Part shown: positions 35,504 to 44,786 of the stretch, one piece after another
How the letters are laid out: each line of letters begins with the position of its first letter
How positions within the stretch are numbered: position 1 is the first letter of the stretch
Source: Bradyrhizobium sp. 141
GTDB lineage: Bacteria > Pseudomonadota > Alphaproteobacteria > Rhizobiales > Xanthobacteraceae
NCBI RefSeq assembly: GCF_023074055.1
Contig: NZ_JADPKR010000026.1
Coordinates: 1-64,000, forward strand
Length of the DNA stretch: 64,000 nucleotides
Direction: 5' to 3'
Position numbers and translations under genes: made by a program
The notes under the pieces: model-generated
Told to the model about the DNA's origin: nothing
The model's database searches: none
Seen by the model: only the letters and a program-made list of their open reading frames with translations

Positions 35504-36049
35504 CTAGATGGAGGAACGGGCTTTGTCGAGCAGCGAGGGCTGCTGCAGCACCTCGTGCTTTTCGCCGACGCGGCGCTCGGGACCCATATAGGCGGAATTG
35601 GTGTTGCGGCGCCGGTCCGGCCCGAAATAGGTCTTGGTCTTGATGAAGGGGCGGGGATTGGCGACCACGTTGAGGATGCGCTGATAGAGCCCCTTGGCCG
35701 AGATCGGCTTGGCCAGGAATTCGGTGACGCCGGCATCGCGCGCGACGGTGACGCGGCGCTTCTCGGAATGACCGGTCAGCATGATGATCGGCGCGTAGGG
35801 GTTGCCCTTGGAGTCCGGCTGCCGGATCATCTGCGCGAGCTCGAGCCCGTCGAAGATCGGCATGGCCCAGTCGGTGATGACGATGTCGGGTACGTAATGG
35901 CTGTACATCTCGAGCGCGGTGGCGCCGTCCTCGGCCTCGTAGACTTCGCGCGCGCCAAAGGAATGCAGCAGCGTCCGCAGGATGCGGCGCATGTGCGGAT
36001 TGTCGTCGCAGACGAGGAAGCGCAGCTTGTTGAAGTCGATACGGAACAT
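35504..36049 (-). CDS. CheY-like response regulator with Arg-rich C-tail
   Basis: A 181-residue regulator: receiver domain residues 8-130, with DDNPHMRR acidic pocket, phospho-Asp in IVITDWAMPI, Thr in MLTGHS and Lys in FLAKPIS. There is no DNA-binding output domain. The 50-residue tail instead carries two Arg blocks, FGPDRRR and GPERR, a pattern seen in several alphaproteobacterial stand-alone regulators. Neighbour of an Hpt protein and NAD kinase. Its output mode is unknown. Confidence 0.9.
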   Translation of the reverse strand: MFRIDFNKLRFLVCDDNPHMRRILRTLLHSFGAREVYEAEDGATALEMYSHYVPDIVITDWAMPIFDGLELAQMIRQPDSKGNPYAPIIMLTGHSEKRRVTVARDAGVTEFLAKPISAKGLYQRILNVVANPRPFIKTKTYFGPDRRRNTNSAYMGPERRVGEKHEVLQQPSLLDKARSSI

Positions 36050-36148
36050 GACGCCCGGGCCAAAACGGTCAACCTTCGTTAACCATATCGTGGGGGCGGT
36101 TAACGAAGGGTTGCGGACGCAGTGCCGGCGGCGGGCAGGGCGACGGTT

Positions 36149-36928
36149 TTAGTAGCCGAACTGCTCGCGCAGGATGCGCTCTTCCAGGCTGTGGCCCGGG
36201 TCGAACAGCATCCGCATCGAGATGCTCTTGTCGGACAGGACCTCGACGCGCCGGACCCTGCGTACCTCCTCATGGTCGGCGACGGCCGCGACCGGACGCT
36301 TGTCGTCCTCCAGCACCTCGATCACGACATAGGCGGTGTTGGGCAGCAGGGCGCCGCGCCAGCGCCGCGGCCGGAAAGCGCTGATCGGGGTGAGCGCCAG
36401 AAGGGCGGCGTTGATCGGCAGGATCGGTCCCTGCGCCGACAGATTGTAGGCGGTCGAGCCGGCCGGCGTCGCCACGATGATCCCGTCGGCGATCAGCTCG
36501 GGCATGCGCTCGCGCTCGTCGATCAGGATCCGCAGGCGCGCCGCCTGGGAGGTCTGCCGGAACAGATACACCTCGTTGATGGCGTGGTGCAGGTGAACAC
36601 GGTCGTTGACGTCGGTCGCGCGCATCAGGAGCGGATTGATCTCGGATTCATGCGCCGTCTCGAGCCGCGCGCGCAGATCGTGCGGCGAATACTCGTTCAT
36701 CAGGAAGCCGACGGTGCCGCGGTGCATGCCGTAGATCGGCTTTCCCGTGTGCATGTTCTGGTGCAGCGTCTGCAGCATCAGCCCGTCGCCGCCGAGCGCG
36801 ACGACGACATCGGCTTCCTTCGGGGCGCAATTGCCATAGTCCCTGGTGAGCTGGCTGAAGGCGGCCTGCGCCTCGCTGCTCGGGCTGGCGACAAAGGCGA
36901 TGCGGTCGTATCGCTGGGGCTTGGTCAT
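36149..36928 (-). CDS. nadK: NAD kinase
   Basis: A 259-residue ATP-NAD kinase. GGDGLML (residues about 45-51) is the conserved GGDG catalytic motif; [18 protein letters not shown] is the second signature where NAD binds. Length agrees with the alphaproteobacterial form. It makes NADP+ from NAD+ in the cytosol and supplies all the reducing power for biosynthesis. It lies just upstream of the CheY-like gene on the same strand, 99 bases away. Confidence 0.95.
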   Translation of the reverse strand: MTKPQRYDRIAFVASPSSEAQAAFSQLTRDYGNCAPKEADVVVALGGDGLMLQTLHQNMHTGKPIYGMHRGTVGFLMNEYSPHDLRARLETAHESEINPLLMRATDVNDRVHLHHAINEVYLFRQTSQAARLRILIDERERMPELIADGIIVATPAGSTAYNLSAQGPILPINAALLALTPISAFRPRRWRGALLPNTAYVVIEVLEDDKRPVAAVADHEEVRRVRRVEVLSDKSISMRMLFDPGHSLEERILREQFGY

Positions 36929-37176
36929 GGCTTGTCGGGCAGGCCGCTGGCTGGAGGAAGTTCCGCCGGGCTCGTCTATACGAGGTGGGCCTCCATTGTC
37001 GAGGATGACCGGCGCTCAAGGCAAACGGCCGATTGTCGATCCCGAGAACAAAACGGGTTGATCAGGGCTAGCCCGGGCGCCGCACGCGTCAACGGACCGG
37101 TGATCCCGCAAACCGTCGCAATTCCCCGCTAGCTTCGGGGCGCCCCGGCTGTTGCAGCCGGGCAGGGAGAACGATC

Positions 37177-38745
37177 ATGCTCACGATCTGGTCGACGCTG
37201 CGACAAACTGGGCTGGTGCTGGCCGTGTCCGCGGTCGCGCTCGCAAGCGTCGCGCGCGCGGACGATCCGCCGCAGCCGCGCTCCGAGGCGGCAGCGGCGG
37301 CGGGGCAGAAGGGCGGTCGCGCCGGCAGCGCACAAGGCGCGACGCAGGCTTCCCCGTCGTCGGCCGAGCCGCACCGTCTCCCGCCGGATTCCACCACGAA
37401 GCAGACGCTGGATCTGCCCGGCCGCACGCTCAACTTCGCCGCGACCGCCGGCTCCATCCGCGTGTTCGATGGCAAGGGCGAGCCGCTGGCCGACATCGCC
37501 TATACGTCCTACCAGCTCGACGGGGCCGACCGTGCCACGCGCCCCGTCACGTTCCTGTTCAATGGCGGCCCCGGCGCGTCCTCGGCGTGGCTCCAGTTCG
37601 GCGCGGCCGGTCCGTGGCGGCTGCCGCTCGATGGCGATGCGCTGTCGCCGTCGGCCTCGCCCGAGGTGAAGCCGAACGCCGAGACCTGGCTCGACTTCAC
37701 CGATCTCGTCTTCATCGATCCCGTCAGCACCGGCTACAGTCGCTTCGTTGCGAGCGGGGAGGACGCGCGCAAGTCGTTCTACTCCGTCGACGGCGACGTC
37801 AACGCGATCGCGCTCGTGATCCGCCGCTGGCTCGAGAAGCACGACCGACTGACCTCGCCGAAATTCGTCGCCGGCGAGAGCTATGGCGGCATTCGCGGGC
37901 CGAAGGTGGTGCGCCAGCTGCAGCTCCAGCACGGCGTCGGCGTCAGGGGCTTGATCCTGGTGTCGCCGCTGCTCGATTTCCGCGAGTTCACCGGCACCAG
38001 CCTCCTGCAATATGTTGCGACGCTGCCGAGCTATGTGGCGGTGGCGCGCGAAGTCAAAGGACCGGTCAAGCGCGCCGATCTCGCCGATGTCGAGGCTTAC
38101 GCGCGCGGCGAATTCCTGGCCGACCTCGTCAAGGGCGGGGCGGACAAGGAGGCAACCAATCGTCTTGCCGACAAGGTCGCCGAGCTCACGGGCATCGATC
38201 AGGCGGTGAGCCGCCGCCTCGCCGGTCGCTTCGACGTCGGTGAATTCCGCCGCGAGTTCGACCGCAAGAACGGCAAGGTGACGGGGCGCTACGACGCCTC
38301 CGTGCGCGGCTTCGATCCCTATCCGGATTCGAGCAACTCGCGTTTCGGCGATCCCTCGGGCGATGCGCTCCAGGCGCCGCTGACGAGCGCTGCGGTCGAC
38401 GTGCTCTCCCGCAAGCTCAACTGGCGGCCCGACGGCTCCTATGAAGTCCTGAACGGCACTGTGGAAGGTCACTGGGATTTCGGCCGCGGCATCAACCCGC
38501 CGCAATCGGTGTCCGAGCTGCGCCAGATCCTCGCCACCGATGCGAAGCTGAACGTGCTGGTCGCGCACGGCCTGTTCGACCTTGCCACGCCCTATTTCGG
38601 ATCGAAGCGGGTGCTCGATCAGATGCCGGCCTTCGCGACGCAGCGCGTGAAGTTCGTCGTCTATCCCGGCGGCCACATGTTCTATTCGCAGGGCGGCTCG
38701 CGGCAGGCGTTTCGCAGCGAGGTCCAGGCGCTCATTCGGGAGTAG
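37177..38745 (+). CDS. S10-family serine carboxypeptidase, exported
   Basis: A 522-residue protein with a signal peptide (cleavage near VARA, residue about 28) and about 50 disordered Pro/Ala residues. The carboxypeptidase triad is visible: FNGGPGASSAW (oxyanion hole), FVAGESYGGIRG (nucleophile Ser), DLATPYF (Asp) and YPGGHMFY (His). It removes C-terminal residues from peptides in the periplasm. RBS is GGGAGAAC. Its end overlaps the next, convergent gene by 14 bases. Confidence 0.93.
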   Translation: MLTIWSTLRQTGLVLAVSAVALASVARADDPPQPRSEAAAAAGQKGGRAGSAQGATQASPSSAEPHRLPPDSTTKQTLDLPGRTLNFAATAGSIRVFDGKGEPLADIAYTSYQLDGADRATRPVTFLFNGGPGASSAWLQFGAAGPWRLPLDGDALSPSASPEVKPNAETWLDFTDLVFIDPVSTGYSRFVASGEDARKSFYSVDGDVNAIALVIRRWLEKHDRLTSPKFVAGESYGGIRGPKVVRQLQLQHGVGVRGLILVSPLLDFREFTGTSLLQYVATLPSYVAVAREVKGPVKRADLADVEAYARGEFLADLVKGGADKEATNRLADKVAELTGIDQAVSRRLAGRFDVGEFRREFDRKNGKVTGRYDASVRGFDPYPDSSNSRFGDPSGDALQAPLTSAAVDVLSRKLNWRPDGSYEVLNGTVEGHWDFGRGINPPQSVSELRQILATDAKLNVLVAHGLFDLATPYFGSKRVLDQMPAFATQRVKFVVYPGGHMFYSQGGSRQAFRSEVQALIRE

Positions 38746-40120
38746 GCCGCCGCTTGCGCGGTGAATACCGGCGTGCGATCTCGCGCGCCACGACTTTTTC
38801 CGGCTTCACATTGGCACCCGCAATCCAGATGTCGCTGATCCTCCCGCGCGCATCGCGGACCCGTCGCACCGGCTCGCCATGGCTGGAATAGCCGGCAGCC
38901 CAGGCGAGCTTGCCGGTGTCGCGGCCGGTGACCTCGATCTCGGCGGCATCCATGAACGGATTGACGAATTGCGGATTGGCGACCAGCACACGGTTGCCCG
39001 CGGGCACGAGATCGGTCGCGCCCCAGATGGTCCACCAGCGGCCGGTCCAGTCGCGCACGCGCCGGTCCGGCGCGCCGCGCGTCTGGAACACGCGCAGGAT
39101 CTGCATCGCGCCGTCCATCCAGAACGGTGCCGCGCCGTCGATGGAGTTGCTCAGGATGCTGATCGTGAGCTCGCAAGCGGGGATGGAGCAGGTCCGGGAG
39201 ATGTAGCCCTGAAAGCCGCCGCTATGGCCGAACCAGTCCCAGCCGTCGGTCTTGCCGGCGTTAACACCTAAGCCGTAGTGGGCCTCGAAGCTCTGCGGGA
39301 TGCGCCAATGGTGGCGCGTCATCTCGCGGCGGCTTGCGACCGACAGCACGCTCCTTTTGGCATTGGGCGCGAGCTGCGCGAAGAAGCGCGCGGTGTCGCC
39401 GGCGGTCGCAACGAAGCCTGCGGCCGACGCCATCGCGTGCGCTTGATTGTCACCGGGGATCACGCAGCGCTCGCCGAACGGCACCTTTCGCGTGTGGCCG
39501 CGCGCGAACGGCGCGCCCTTGGGAACGGGCGCGTCCGGCTCGGTCTCGCGCAGGCCCGCGGGCTCGATGATCTCGCGCTTGATCCAGACGGAGTAGGGCT
39601 GCTTCGTCACGGCCTCGATGACGAGACCGATCAGGCCAAAGCCGTGATTGGAATATTTGAAGCGGGTGCCGGCGTCGATCGCGGTCGGCAGCTTCAATTC
39701 CGCGAGCAACTCTTTCGTGTCGAGATAGGAACGGCGGTCGATGAACTGGCCGGAATCGGCGCCGTCGCGCGTCAGCCCCGCGCTGTGCGACAGCACCTGC
39801 GCAATCGTCGTTTCGGCGACGCGCGGATGCAGGCCGGCGACATATTGGCCGATCGTGTCGTCGAGCCGGATCTTGCGCTGCTCGCGCAGCTTCATGATGC
39901 CGGCCGAAGTGAAGCTCTTGGAATGGGAGGCGATCCGGAAGCGGTGGCGCGGGGTGAGCTTCTCGCCGGTGTCGAGATTGGCGAGGCCGAACGCACGCTC
40001 GGCGACGATTTCGCCGCGATGGGCGAATGCGAGGATGACGCCTGGCTGTTGGATTGTCGTCAGCTGGAATTCGATCCAGGAGCCGATGTAGTCGATCGCG
40101 GATCGCAGCCACGGGTCCAT
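38732..40120 (-). CDS. Beta-lactamase-family serine hydrolase
   Basis: The ATG at 40120 gives 462 residues, without a signal peptide; a longer frame upstream runs through a hairpin and is rejected. It shows SHSK at residues 65-68 (SxxK) and YSN at 156-158 (YxN), both motifs of class C beta-lactamase/PBP4 family hydrolases, and GHSGGFQGY near residue 310 resembles the KTG box region. It probably hydrolyses an ester or D-amino peptide in the cytosol. Convergent with the carboxypeptidase gene. Confidence 0.88.
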   Translation of the reverse strand: MDPWLRSAIDYIGSWIEFQLTTIQQPGVILAFAHRGEIVAERAFGLANLDTGEKLTPRHRFRIASHSKSFTSAGIMKLREQRKIRLDDTIGQYVAGLHPRVAETTIAQVLSHSAGLTRDGADSGQFIDRRSYLDTKELLAELKLPTAIDAGTRFKYSNHGFGLIGLVIEAVTKQPYSVWIKREIIEPAGLRETEPDAPVPKGAPFARGHTRKVPFGERCVIPGDNQAHAMASAAGFVATAGDTARFFAQLAPNAKRSVLSVASRREMTRHHWRIPQSFEAHYGLGVNAGKTDGWDWFGHSGGFQGYISRTCSIPACELTISILSNSIDGAAPFWMDGAMQILRVFQTRGAPDRRVRDWTGRWWTIWGATDLVPAGNRVLVANPQFVNPFMDAAEIEVTGRDTGKLAWAAGYSSHGEPVRRVRDARGRISDIWIAGANVKPEKVVAREIARRYSPRKRRPTPE

Positions 40121-40170
40121 TGCGCACCAATTTGCGAGGGGAAGGTTGCGCGAGGCTAGCCGAGAAAGCG

Positions 40171-40202
40171 GAACGGGCACAACCCTGGGGTTGTGCCCGT
40201 TC
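40171..40202 (-). terminator. Terminator hairpin after TPR gene
   Basis: A 14-15-bp perfect stem (GAACGGGCACAACCC against GGGTTGTGCCCGTTC) with a very small loop, 25 bases past the stop of the TPR gene on the minus strand. The T-run is weak (CCGCTTTCTC). Confidence 0.7.
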
Positions 40203-40226
40203 GCTTGGGTGGGAAGAATGCGATCT

Positions 40227-40769
40227 TCAGTAGACGAGCGTCGCGCCGGTCGGCTTGTCGAGCGCTGTGGCAAGCGAGCGATACTCGGAGCTGTCGGTGC
40301 CGGCGAGCGAGGCGATCTTGTTCAGATGATACTGCGCCTGTTCGCGGTTGCCCTGCTCGAGCTGCCAGAGGCCGTAATACTGCCAGGTGCGGACGTGGTT
40401 CGGATCGTCCTTCAGCGCCAGCTCGTAATAGACCTTCGACGACTGATAGTCGCCGAGCTTGCGATAGGAGTAGCCGATCAGATTGGCGACGTCGGCGACG
40501 TCGTCGCGCTTGAGCGACTTCAACTGATCGATCGCGCCGGTGTAGTCGTGGTTGTCGTAGATCGCAGTGTAGGCGGTGCGATAGGCGGCGAGGAATTTGG
40601 GATCGCTGACGGACGAGCTCTTCTTCTTGCCCTTCTTGGTCGAGGAGTCCGACTTCGGCGGCGACGAGGGCTCGTCACTGCCGGCGGCATAGGCGCTGGA
40701 CAGCACCGGTGCGGCCGCCAGCGACATGGCGACCAGTCCCGGCACGACAAGCATTGAGAGTTTGCGCAT
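40227..40769 (-). CDS. Exported TPR protein
   Basis: A 180-residue protein with a Sec signal peptide (MRKLSMLVVPGLVAMSLAA, cleavage near SAYA, residue about 29), a short Ser/Lys-rich linker, and three TPR-like repeats (AAYRTAYTAIYDNHDYTGAIDQLK; VANLIGYSYRKLGDYQSSKVYYE; WQYYGLWQLEQGNREQAQYHL). It should work as a periplasmic assembly or adaptor scaffold. No known partner nearby. A hairpin terminator follows. Confidence 0.88.
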   Translation of the reverse strand: MRKLSMLVVPGLVAMSLAAAPVLSSAYAAGSDEPSSPPKSDSSTKKGKKKSSSVSDPKFLAAYRTAYTAIYDNHDYTGAIDQLKSLKRDDVADVANLIGYSYRKLGDYQSSKVYYELALKDDPNHVRTWQYYGLWQLEQGNREQAQYHLNKIASLAGTDSSEYRSLATALDKPTGATLVY

Positions 40770-41019
40770 CTAAATTCTCCCGTATGGAACGTGGCGATCC
40801 TACACGATTGCCCAAAGACCGGAACACCCGTCTGGCTAAAACATTCCCGCTTCGCACGATCTGTTCGCTCAGTCGCAGATGACAAACTTGTCATCGAGAT
40901 GAACGGAAGCCTGCAGCGAGCTTCAGACCGGGTTCAGCGCCTCGCCCCTAGGCTCCGACCCACGATCGAAGGGTGGGCGAGAGGGCGCCGCCTGGAGATC
41001 CTTCCAAGAGGAGACCACC

Positions 41020-41409
41020 ATGCTGAAGACCATTTCCGCAGCCTTGCTCGCAGCTTCCGTGATCGCAGCCCCGGCCTTCGCCGCCGAGGCCGGCAAGACC
41101 GCCACGACCGCCCCCGTGATCAAGGCGGACCAGAGCCAGACCAAGGCCTCGACCACCGCCGCCAAACCGGACGCCGGCGTCAAGCCCGAAGCCAAGGCCG
41201 ACGCCAAGCCCGCCGACGTCAAGGCGGATGCCAAGGTGGATGCCAAGTCCGATGCCAAGTCGAAGGCGATGAACGCGAACGCGGCGGTCACGGCCGACGA
41301 GCACAAGACGGTGCGCACGCATCGCCATCACCACAAGCATCTGTCGGCGAAGAAGCTGAAGGCGCAGCCTGACGTGACCAAGCCGATGGGCACCGACAAG
41401 CGCAGCTGA
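41020..41409 (+). CDS. Exported Lys/Ala-rich, His-rich protein
   Basis: A 129-residue protein with a signal peptide (MLKTISAALLAASVIAAPAFA). The rest is low-complexity: repeated Ala-Asp-Ala-Lys units (KADAKPADVKADAKVDAKSD) and then the cluster RTHRHHHKHLSAKKLKA. Such proteins resemble acid-shock or metal-buffering proteins of the periplasm; that is an inference from composition. RBS is AAGAGGAGACC. The upstream 250 bases show no further gene. Confidence 0.75.
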   Translation: MLKTISAALLAASVIAAPAFAAEAGKTATTAPVIKADQSQTKASTTAAKPDAGVKPEAKADAKPADVKADAKVDAKSDAKSKAMNANAAVTADEHKTVRTHRHHHKHLSAKKLKAQPDVTKPMGTDKRS

Positions 41410-41612
41410 GGACTGATCCGGCGCGGCGGCACCCGTGCGTTGCCCGCCGCCGCGTCCGGACTTCCGGCCCGTCCCGGCGCCTGTGCGAAAGCGCAGGCGC
41501 CGGCGGCGGTGCGGCGTGTCGTCGGCTAGCCCGCGAGCAGGACTGAATTCCCTTTGCGCGACCTTGGGGCTAGAACGTCCCCTGAGTCTGTTCGAGGTGG
41601 AGAGCGGGACCT

Positions 41613-42047
41613 GTGAGGCGATTGGCGAAACCTGCGGCGAGCTTGGCATCGGCCCTGGTATTGCCGCTGGTGCTGGCGGCATGTTTCGGGAGCGACGGCG
41701 ATCGTCCGTCCCTGATCGGTGGGCCACAGGCCGGAGGGCCGCAGCCGTTCCCCGACAATTTCCGCAGCGACACGCTGGCTCTGATGCGCACCTATCTGAA
41801 CAATCCCGTCGGCGTGCGCGAAGCCAGCATGGCCGAGCCGGTCCAGCGCGAGGTCGGCGGCCGGCAATTCTATGTGAGCTGTCTGCATTTCACCCCGCGC
41901 GAGAGCGACGGCAGCTACAAGGCTATGCGGGAACGCGCCGTGATCTTCGTCAATGGGCGAGCGGACCGCGTCGTCGACCGGACCAGCGAGCTCTGTGCCG
42001 GCGCGGTTTACGCTCCCTTTCCGGAACTCGAAAAGATGGCGCGGTAG
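41613..42047 (+). CDS. Putative lipoprotein
   Basis: A 144-residue protein from GTG 41613. The N-terminal LALVLPLVLAACFGSDGDR-like region holds a classic lipobox (LAAC) at residue about 24, so the Cys should be lipidated. The body of about 115 residues has two more Cys (FYVSCLHF and SELCAG), likely disulfide-bonded. No domain recognised; outer-membrane association is possible. The strand and position suggest independent transcription. Confidence 0.75.
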   Translation: MRRLAKPAASLASALVLPLVLAACFGSDGDRPSLIGGPQAGGPQPFPDNFRSDTLALMRTYLNNPVGVREASMAEPVQREVGGRQFYVSCLHFTPRESDGSYKAMRERAVIFVNGRADRVVDRTSELCAGAVYAPFPELEKMAR

Positions 42048-42332
42048 CGCAAAGCCCGCCTTCATCGCCTGCTGTTAGAACGACGATTGCCGGAGCCGCT
42101 GGATCACATTTCGGCGAGCTTTGAACGGGGTGATTTCGGCTTGCGACAAATCGTTACGGCAGGACTTGCGCAGGCGACAAACAGTCGGCGCAGGACGATG
42201 TGACGGAACAAAATCGCGTTGTTGCCACCCCGTCACAGTCGCGAACGATCAACGTTCCGGCATCGCCGCGAAGCAACCCAATTCACGCCACGTTGTTTCC
42301 TGAGTGTCGTAAATGAAAGAACGGGGATGATC

Positions 42333-43040
42333 ATGAAATCGATTTTGCTGGGCGCAGTCGCTCTGCTTGCGCTGGCCGGATCGGCCGCCGCAGCCGACAT
42401 GCAGCCGCGGCCTTATACCAAGGCGCCGGCCTATACGCCGCCGCAGGTGATTTACAATTGGACCGGTTTCTACATCGGCGGCCATGTCGGCGGCGCGTTT
42501 GCCGGCGACAGCAGCTTCCAGTCCAGCGACGCCCGCTTCCTGGGCGGCGTGCAGGGTGGCTTCGACTACCAGTTCGCGCCCAACTGGGTGGTGGGTATCG
42601 AGGCCCAGTATTCCTGGCTGCCGACCAACAACAACGGTGCCACGTTCCCGCTGGGCACTCAGGTGACCTCCAACACCGACCAGCTGGGGTCGGTGACCGG
42701 CCGCATCGGCTACACTTGGGGTCCGACATTGCTCTACGCCAAGGGTGGTTATGCCTGGCGCAATAACGGCCTTGGCGTGAACATCGCCGGCGTGCCGCAG
42801 ACCTTCACCGCCACCGGCAACAGCAAGGACGGCTACACCGTCGGCGCCGGCCTCGAATACATGTTCGCGCCGAACTGGTCGGCCAAGGCCGAGTACCAGT
42901 ATTATAATTTCGGCAGCACCACCTTCACCTCCGGTCCGGCCGACATCGTCGGCGTTCGTGGCCGGGAGGACGAGCATACCGTCAAGGCCGGTGTGAACTA
43001 CCGTTTCGGCTGGGGCGGTCCGGCTGCCTCGCGCTACTGA
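42333..43040 (+). CDS. Outer-membrane beta-barrel protein (Omp25/Omp31-like)
   Basis: A 235-residue porin-like protein. I use the ATG at 42333 behind ACGGGG (another ATG is six bases earlier). The signal peptide MKSILLGAVALLALAGSAAAAD is followed by a typical rhizobial porin start YNWTGFYIGGHVGG, alternating amphipathic strands, and a C-terminal KAGVNYRFGW strand with a terminal aromatic-rich end for BAM recognition. It forms an eight-stranded barrel in the outer membrane. A strong intrinsic terminator follows at 43068. Confidence 0.92.
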   Translation: MKSILLGAVALLALAGSAAAADMQPRPYTKAPAYTPPQVIYNWTGFYIGGHVGGAFAGDSSFQSSDARFLGGVQGGFDYQFAPNWVVGIEAQYSWLPTNNNGATFPLGTQVTSNTDQLGSVTGRIGYTWGPTLLYAKGGYAWRNNGLGVNIAGVPQTFTATGNSKDGYTVGAGLEYMFAPNWSAKAEYQYYNFGSTTFTSGPADIVGVRGREDEHTVKAGVNYRFGWGGPAASRY

Positions 43041-43067
43041 CCGTCACCCGCGAAATCACGCTCTGAC

Positions 43068-43097
43068 AAAGGCCGGCTTTGCCGGCCTTTCGTTTGT
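43068..43097 (+). terminator. Intrinsic terminator of outer-membrane protein gene
   Basis: 10-bp perfect stem AAAGGCCGGC / GCCGGCCTTT with a TTT loop (43068-43090), then CGTTTGT. It follows the barrel gene by 27 bases. Confidence 0.85.
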
Positions 43098-43299
43098 CGG
43101 CCGGCCCCGCCTTTGCCAGCCCTGTATTATTTGCAATGTGTGAACCATCTGGCGCGTCATTTGCAGGCAAACATTCCGGCGCGCGCCTTCTCACGCCCGT
43201 CATGGGATCCGGGTAAAGCAAAAATAATTTTTGCCGCTTACGGAACTCGCGCTCCGGAACGCGTTATATGAGAATTACCGGGCTGGTGGGACGACGGAC

Positions 43300-43542
43300 A
43301 TGCGTATCTTGGTGTCGGCGGTGGCGCTCTCGTGCTTGGTCTGCCTGCCGTGCTCTGCACAGACAATCCTCAAATCCGAGCCTCTGATGTTGGCACCTTA
43401 CGAGGTGGCTTTCGTCAAGGATGCGTCCTGTCCGTCTGGCAAGGTGCTGAAGGTCACCGGTGCCATCCGCGGGCTGCATCGCCGCAAGGCCTGTGTGGCG
43501 CTGGCCGGTGAGCAGGCTTCGCTGGCAGCCGCAACGCCCTGA
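43300..43542 (+). CDS. Small exported protein
   Basis: Eighty residues from the ATG at 43300: MRILVSAVALSCLVCLPCSA is a signal peptide and the mature part SEPLMLAPYEVAFVKDASCPSGKVLKVTGA has two Cys that may pair with one near CVALAG. It is a small cysteine-stabilised periplasmic protein of unknown function. The 260 bases upstream contain only the terminator and a likely promoter. Confidence 0.7.
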   Translation: MRILVSAVALSCLVCLPCSAQTILKSEPLMLAPYEVAFVKDASCPSGKVLKVTGAIRGLHRRKACVALAGEQASLAAATP

Positions 43543-43569
43543 TCATGTTGCGGCTTCCGCCGCAGAACC

Positions 43570-43824
43570 TCACGAATTCAGCTCAAGCTCCATCCTGGAC
43601 TGGCGCTCGGCCTCGGCCTTGTTCTTGGCGGGGTCCTCGCCCTGGGCGACCCGGCAGGGCTTGATCTCGTACTCATTGTCGAGCACCCGGCGCGGCCCTG
43701 GACGGTCCTCGTCGGCGCTGACATCTACGACCAGGCCGCTCCGGTGCGCGAGCTTCCAGACGTCGGATTCGCTCGGATAGGCCTTGCTGATCTGGGCGTC
43801 GTTGCAAAACAAGGCGTAGGGCAT
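43570..43824 (-). CDS. Small conserved-type cytosolic protein
   Basis: Eighty-four residues from the ATG at 43824, preceded by GGGAGCGGGAAGA, a very good ribosome-binding site. MPYALFCNDAQISKAYPSES opens a compact fold and the C-terminal third is an acidic/basic helix. No motif I can name. It ends 27 bases from the stop of the preceding, convergent small gene. Confidence 0.65.
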   Translation of the reverse strand: MPYALFCNDAQISKAYPSESDVWKLAHRSGLVVDVSADEDRPGPRRVLDNEYEIKPCRVAQGEDPAKNKAEAERQSRMELELNS

Positions 43825-43998
43825 TCTTCCCGCTCCCGGAATGCGCGTTAACGACCTCATCTGCCGACGGGTTCCAGACGGAGGGCGATCACGGGGCCGT
43901 GATCGGGGCTGCCGGGCCCTGAGTCCTTAACGAGTCCTGAATCGCGAAAAAAAGAATCCCTGGGACTCGTTTGGCGGAATCAGCGGATGTTTTCCGCC

Positions 43999-44106
43999 AT
44001 GACGAGCGACCTGAAGACCTCCTGCGGGCACATGCTCCTGCCGCTGACGCTGGCGCTATTCGGCGCCTGCGCGGCCAATCTTTGGCTGGTGTGGTCCTGG
44101 TTATAG
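43999..44106 (+). CDS. Possible small membrane peptide
   Basis: A 35-residue frame with a hydrophobic centre (LLPLTLALFGACAANLWLVW) that would form one membrane helix. An alternative ATG lies four codons upstream at 43987. The ribosome-binding site is weak, and such short frames occur by chance in GC-rich DNA, so this is only a possibility. Confidence 0.3.
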   Translation: MTSDLKTSCGHMLLPLTLALFGACAANLWLVWSWL

Positions 44107-44141
44107 GTCCTGGCTGTAGGCCCTCTGCCGGGAGGGCGGCG

Positions 44142-44516
44142 CTATTTTTTGGCCAGTGGGCCGGAGGCGTCGTGGATGGCGGCGCGCAATTTGGTCAGGG
44201 TTTCGGCACAATATTCCTCGCGCTCGCGCTCGAACCGCTCCTGATGCTTGCGGAAATTGGCGATGCGGGCCTGGATCTCGGTGCGGACATCACTGCTCGC
44301 CCGCGGCGGCGAAAGCTGGATGGGCTGAGGCTGCGGAGGGGGCTGGGGCGGCTTGATCTCGACCATGGCGGCCTCGATCGCGACGACCTCGACGGTTGCC
44401 GCCGGAGAATCCGACGTCGCGCCCGGCAGAAGGACGTCATCCTTCTTGCCGGTCACCGATTGGACGAAAGCCATTGTCTGCGCGATCAGTGCGTCGCGCT
44501 CCCTGATCCAATTCAT
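44142..44516 (-). CDS. Hypothetical coiled-coil protein
   Basis: A 124-residue protein from ATG 44516, placed by the strong GAGGTGG site just before it; a longer frame upstream to 44744 lacks one and overlaps another gene. After MNWIRERDALIAQTMAFVQSVTG there is a Pro-rich block (KPPQPPPQPQPIQL) and a C-terminal coiled-coil-type helix (AEIQARIANFRKHQERFERERE-like). No catalytic motif. Likely structural or an adaptor. Confidence 0.6.
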   Translation of the reverse strand: MNWIRERDALIAQTMAFVQSVTGKKDDVLLPGATSDSPAATVEVVAIEAAMVEIKPPQPPPQPQPIQLSPPRASSDVRTEIQARIANFRKHQERFEREREEYCAETLTKLRAAIHDASGPLAKK

Positions 44517-44618
44517 GGTCCACCTCAGCCGGTGCCCCATTCCAGCAAAGCGGCTGCGCCGAATCAAGGTCGTTTGAAAGGGATTGCATATTTTTCCCGA
44601 TCGCCCGACATTGGACGA

Positions 44619-44783
44619 ATGGATGCCGAAGACGAACGGGTGGACGAAGCGGAGGGCTTGAGGCTTATCCGCGCGTTCCTGTCGCTGCCGCCCGACAAGC
44701 GGGCGGAGGTGATCGCGTTCGTGGAGGAATTGGCGCGTGCCCATGGCCGGCCCGAGGAGGGCACGGAGACCTCGCCGAGGTGA
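44619..44783 (+). CDS. Small acidic protein
   Basis: Fifty-four residues: MDAEDERVDEAEGLRLIRAFLSLPPDKRAEVIAFVEELARAHG. The central two helices resemble the short C-terminal helical pair found on many rhizobial HTH regulators and standalone small proteins. It begins at ATG 44619 with a weak ribosome-binding site and is divergent from the coiled-coil gene. Existence is probable because amino-acid usage is protein-like. Confidence 0.5.
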   Translation: MDAEDERVDEAEGLRLIRAFLSLPPDKRAEVIAFVEELARAHGRPEEGTETSPR

Positions 44784-44786
44784 GCG

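Noticed and set aside
40121..40273. Longer start for the second serine hydrolase
   Set aside because: It would run through the terminator-like hairpin at 40171-40202 and has no family similarity.
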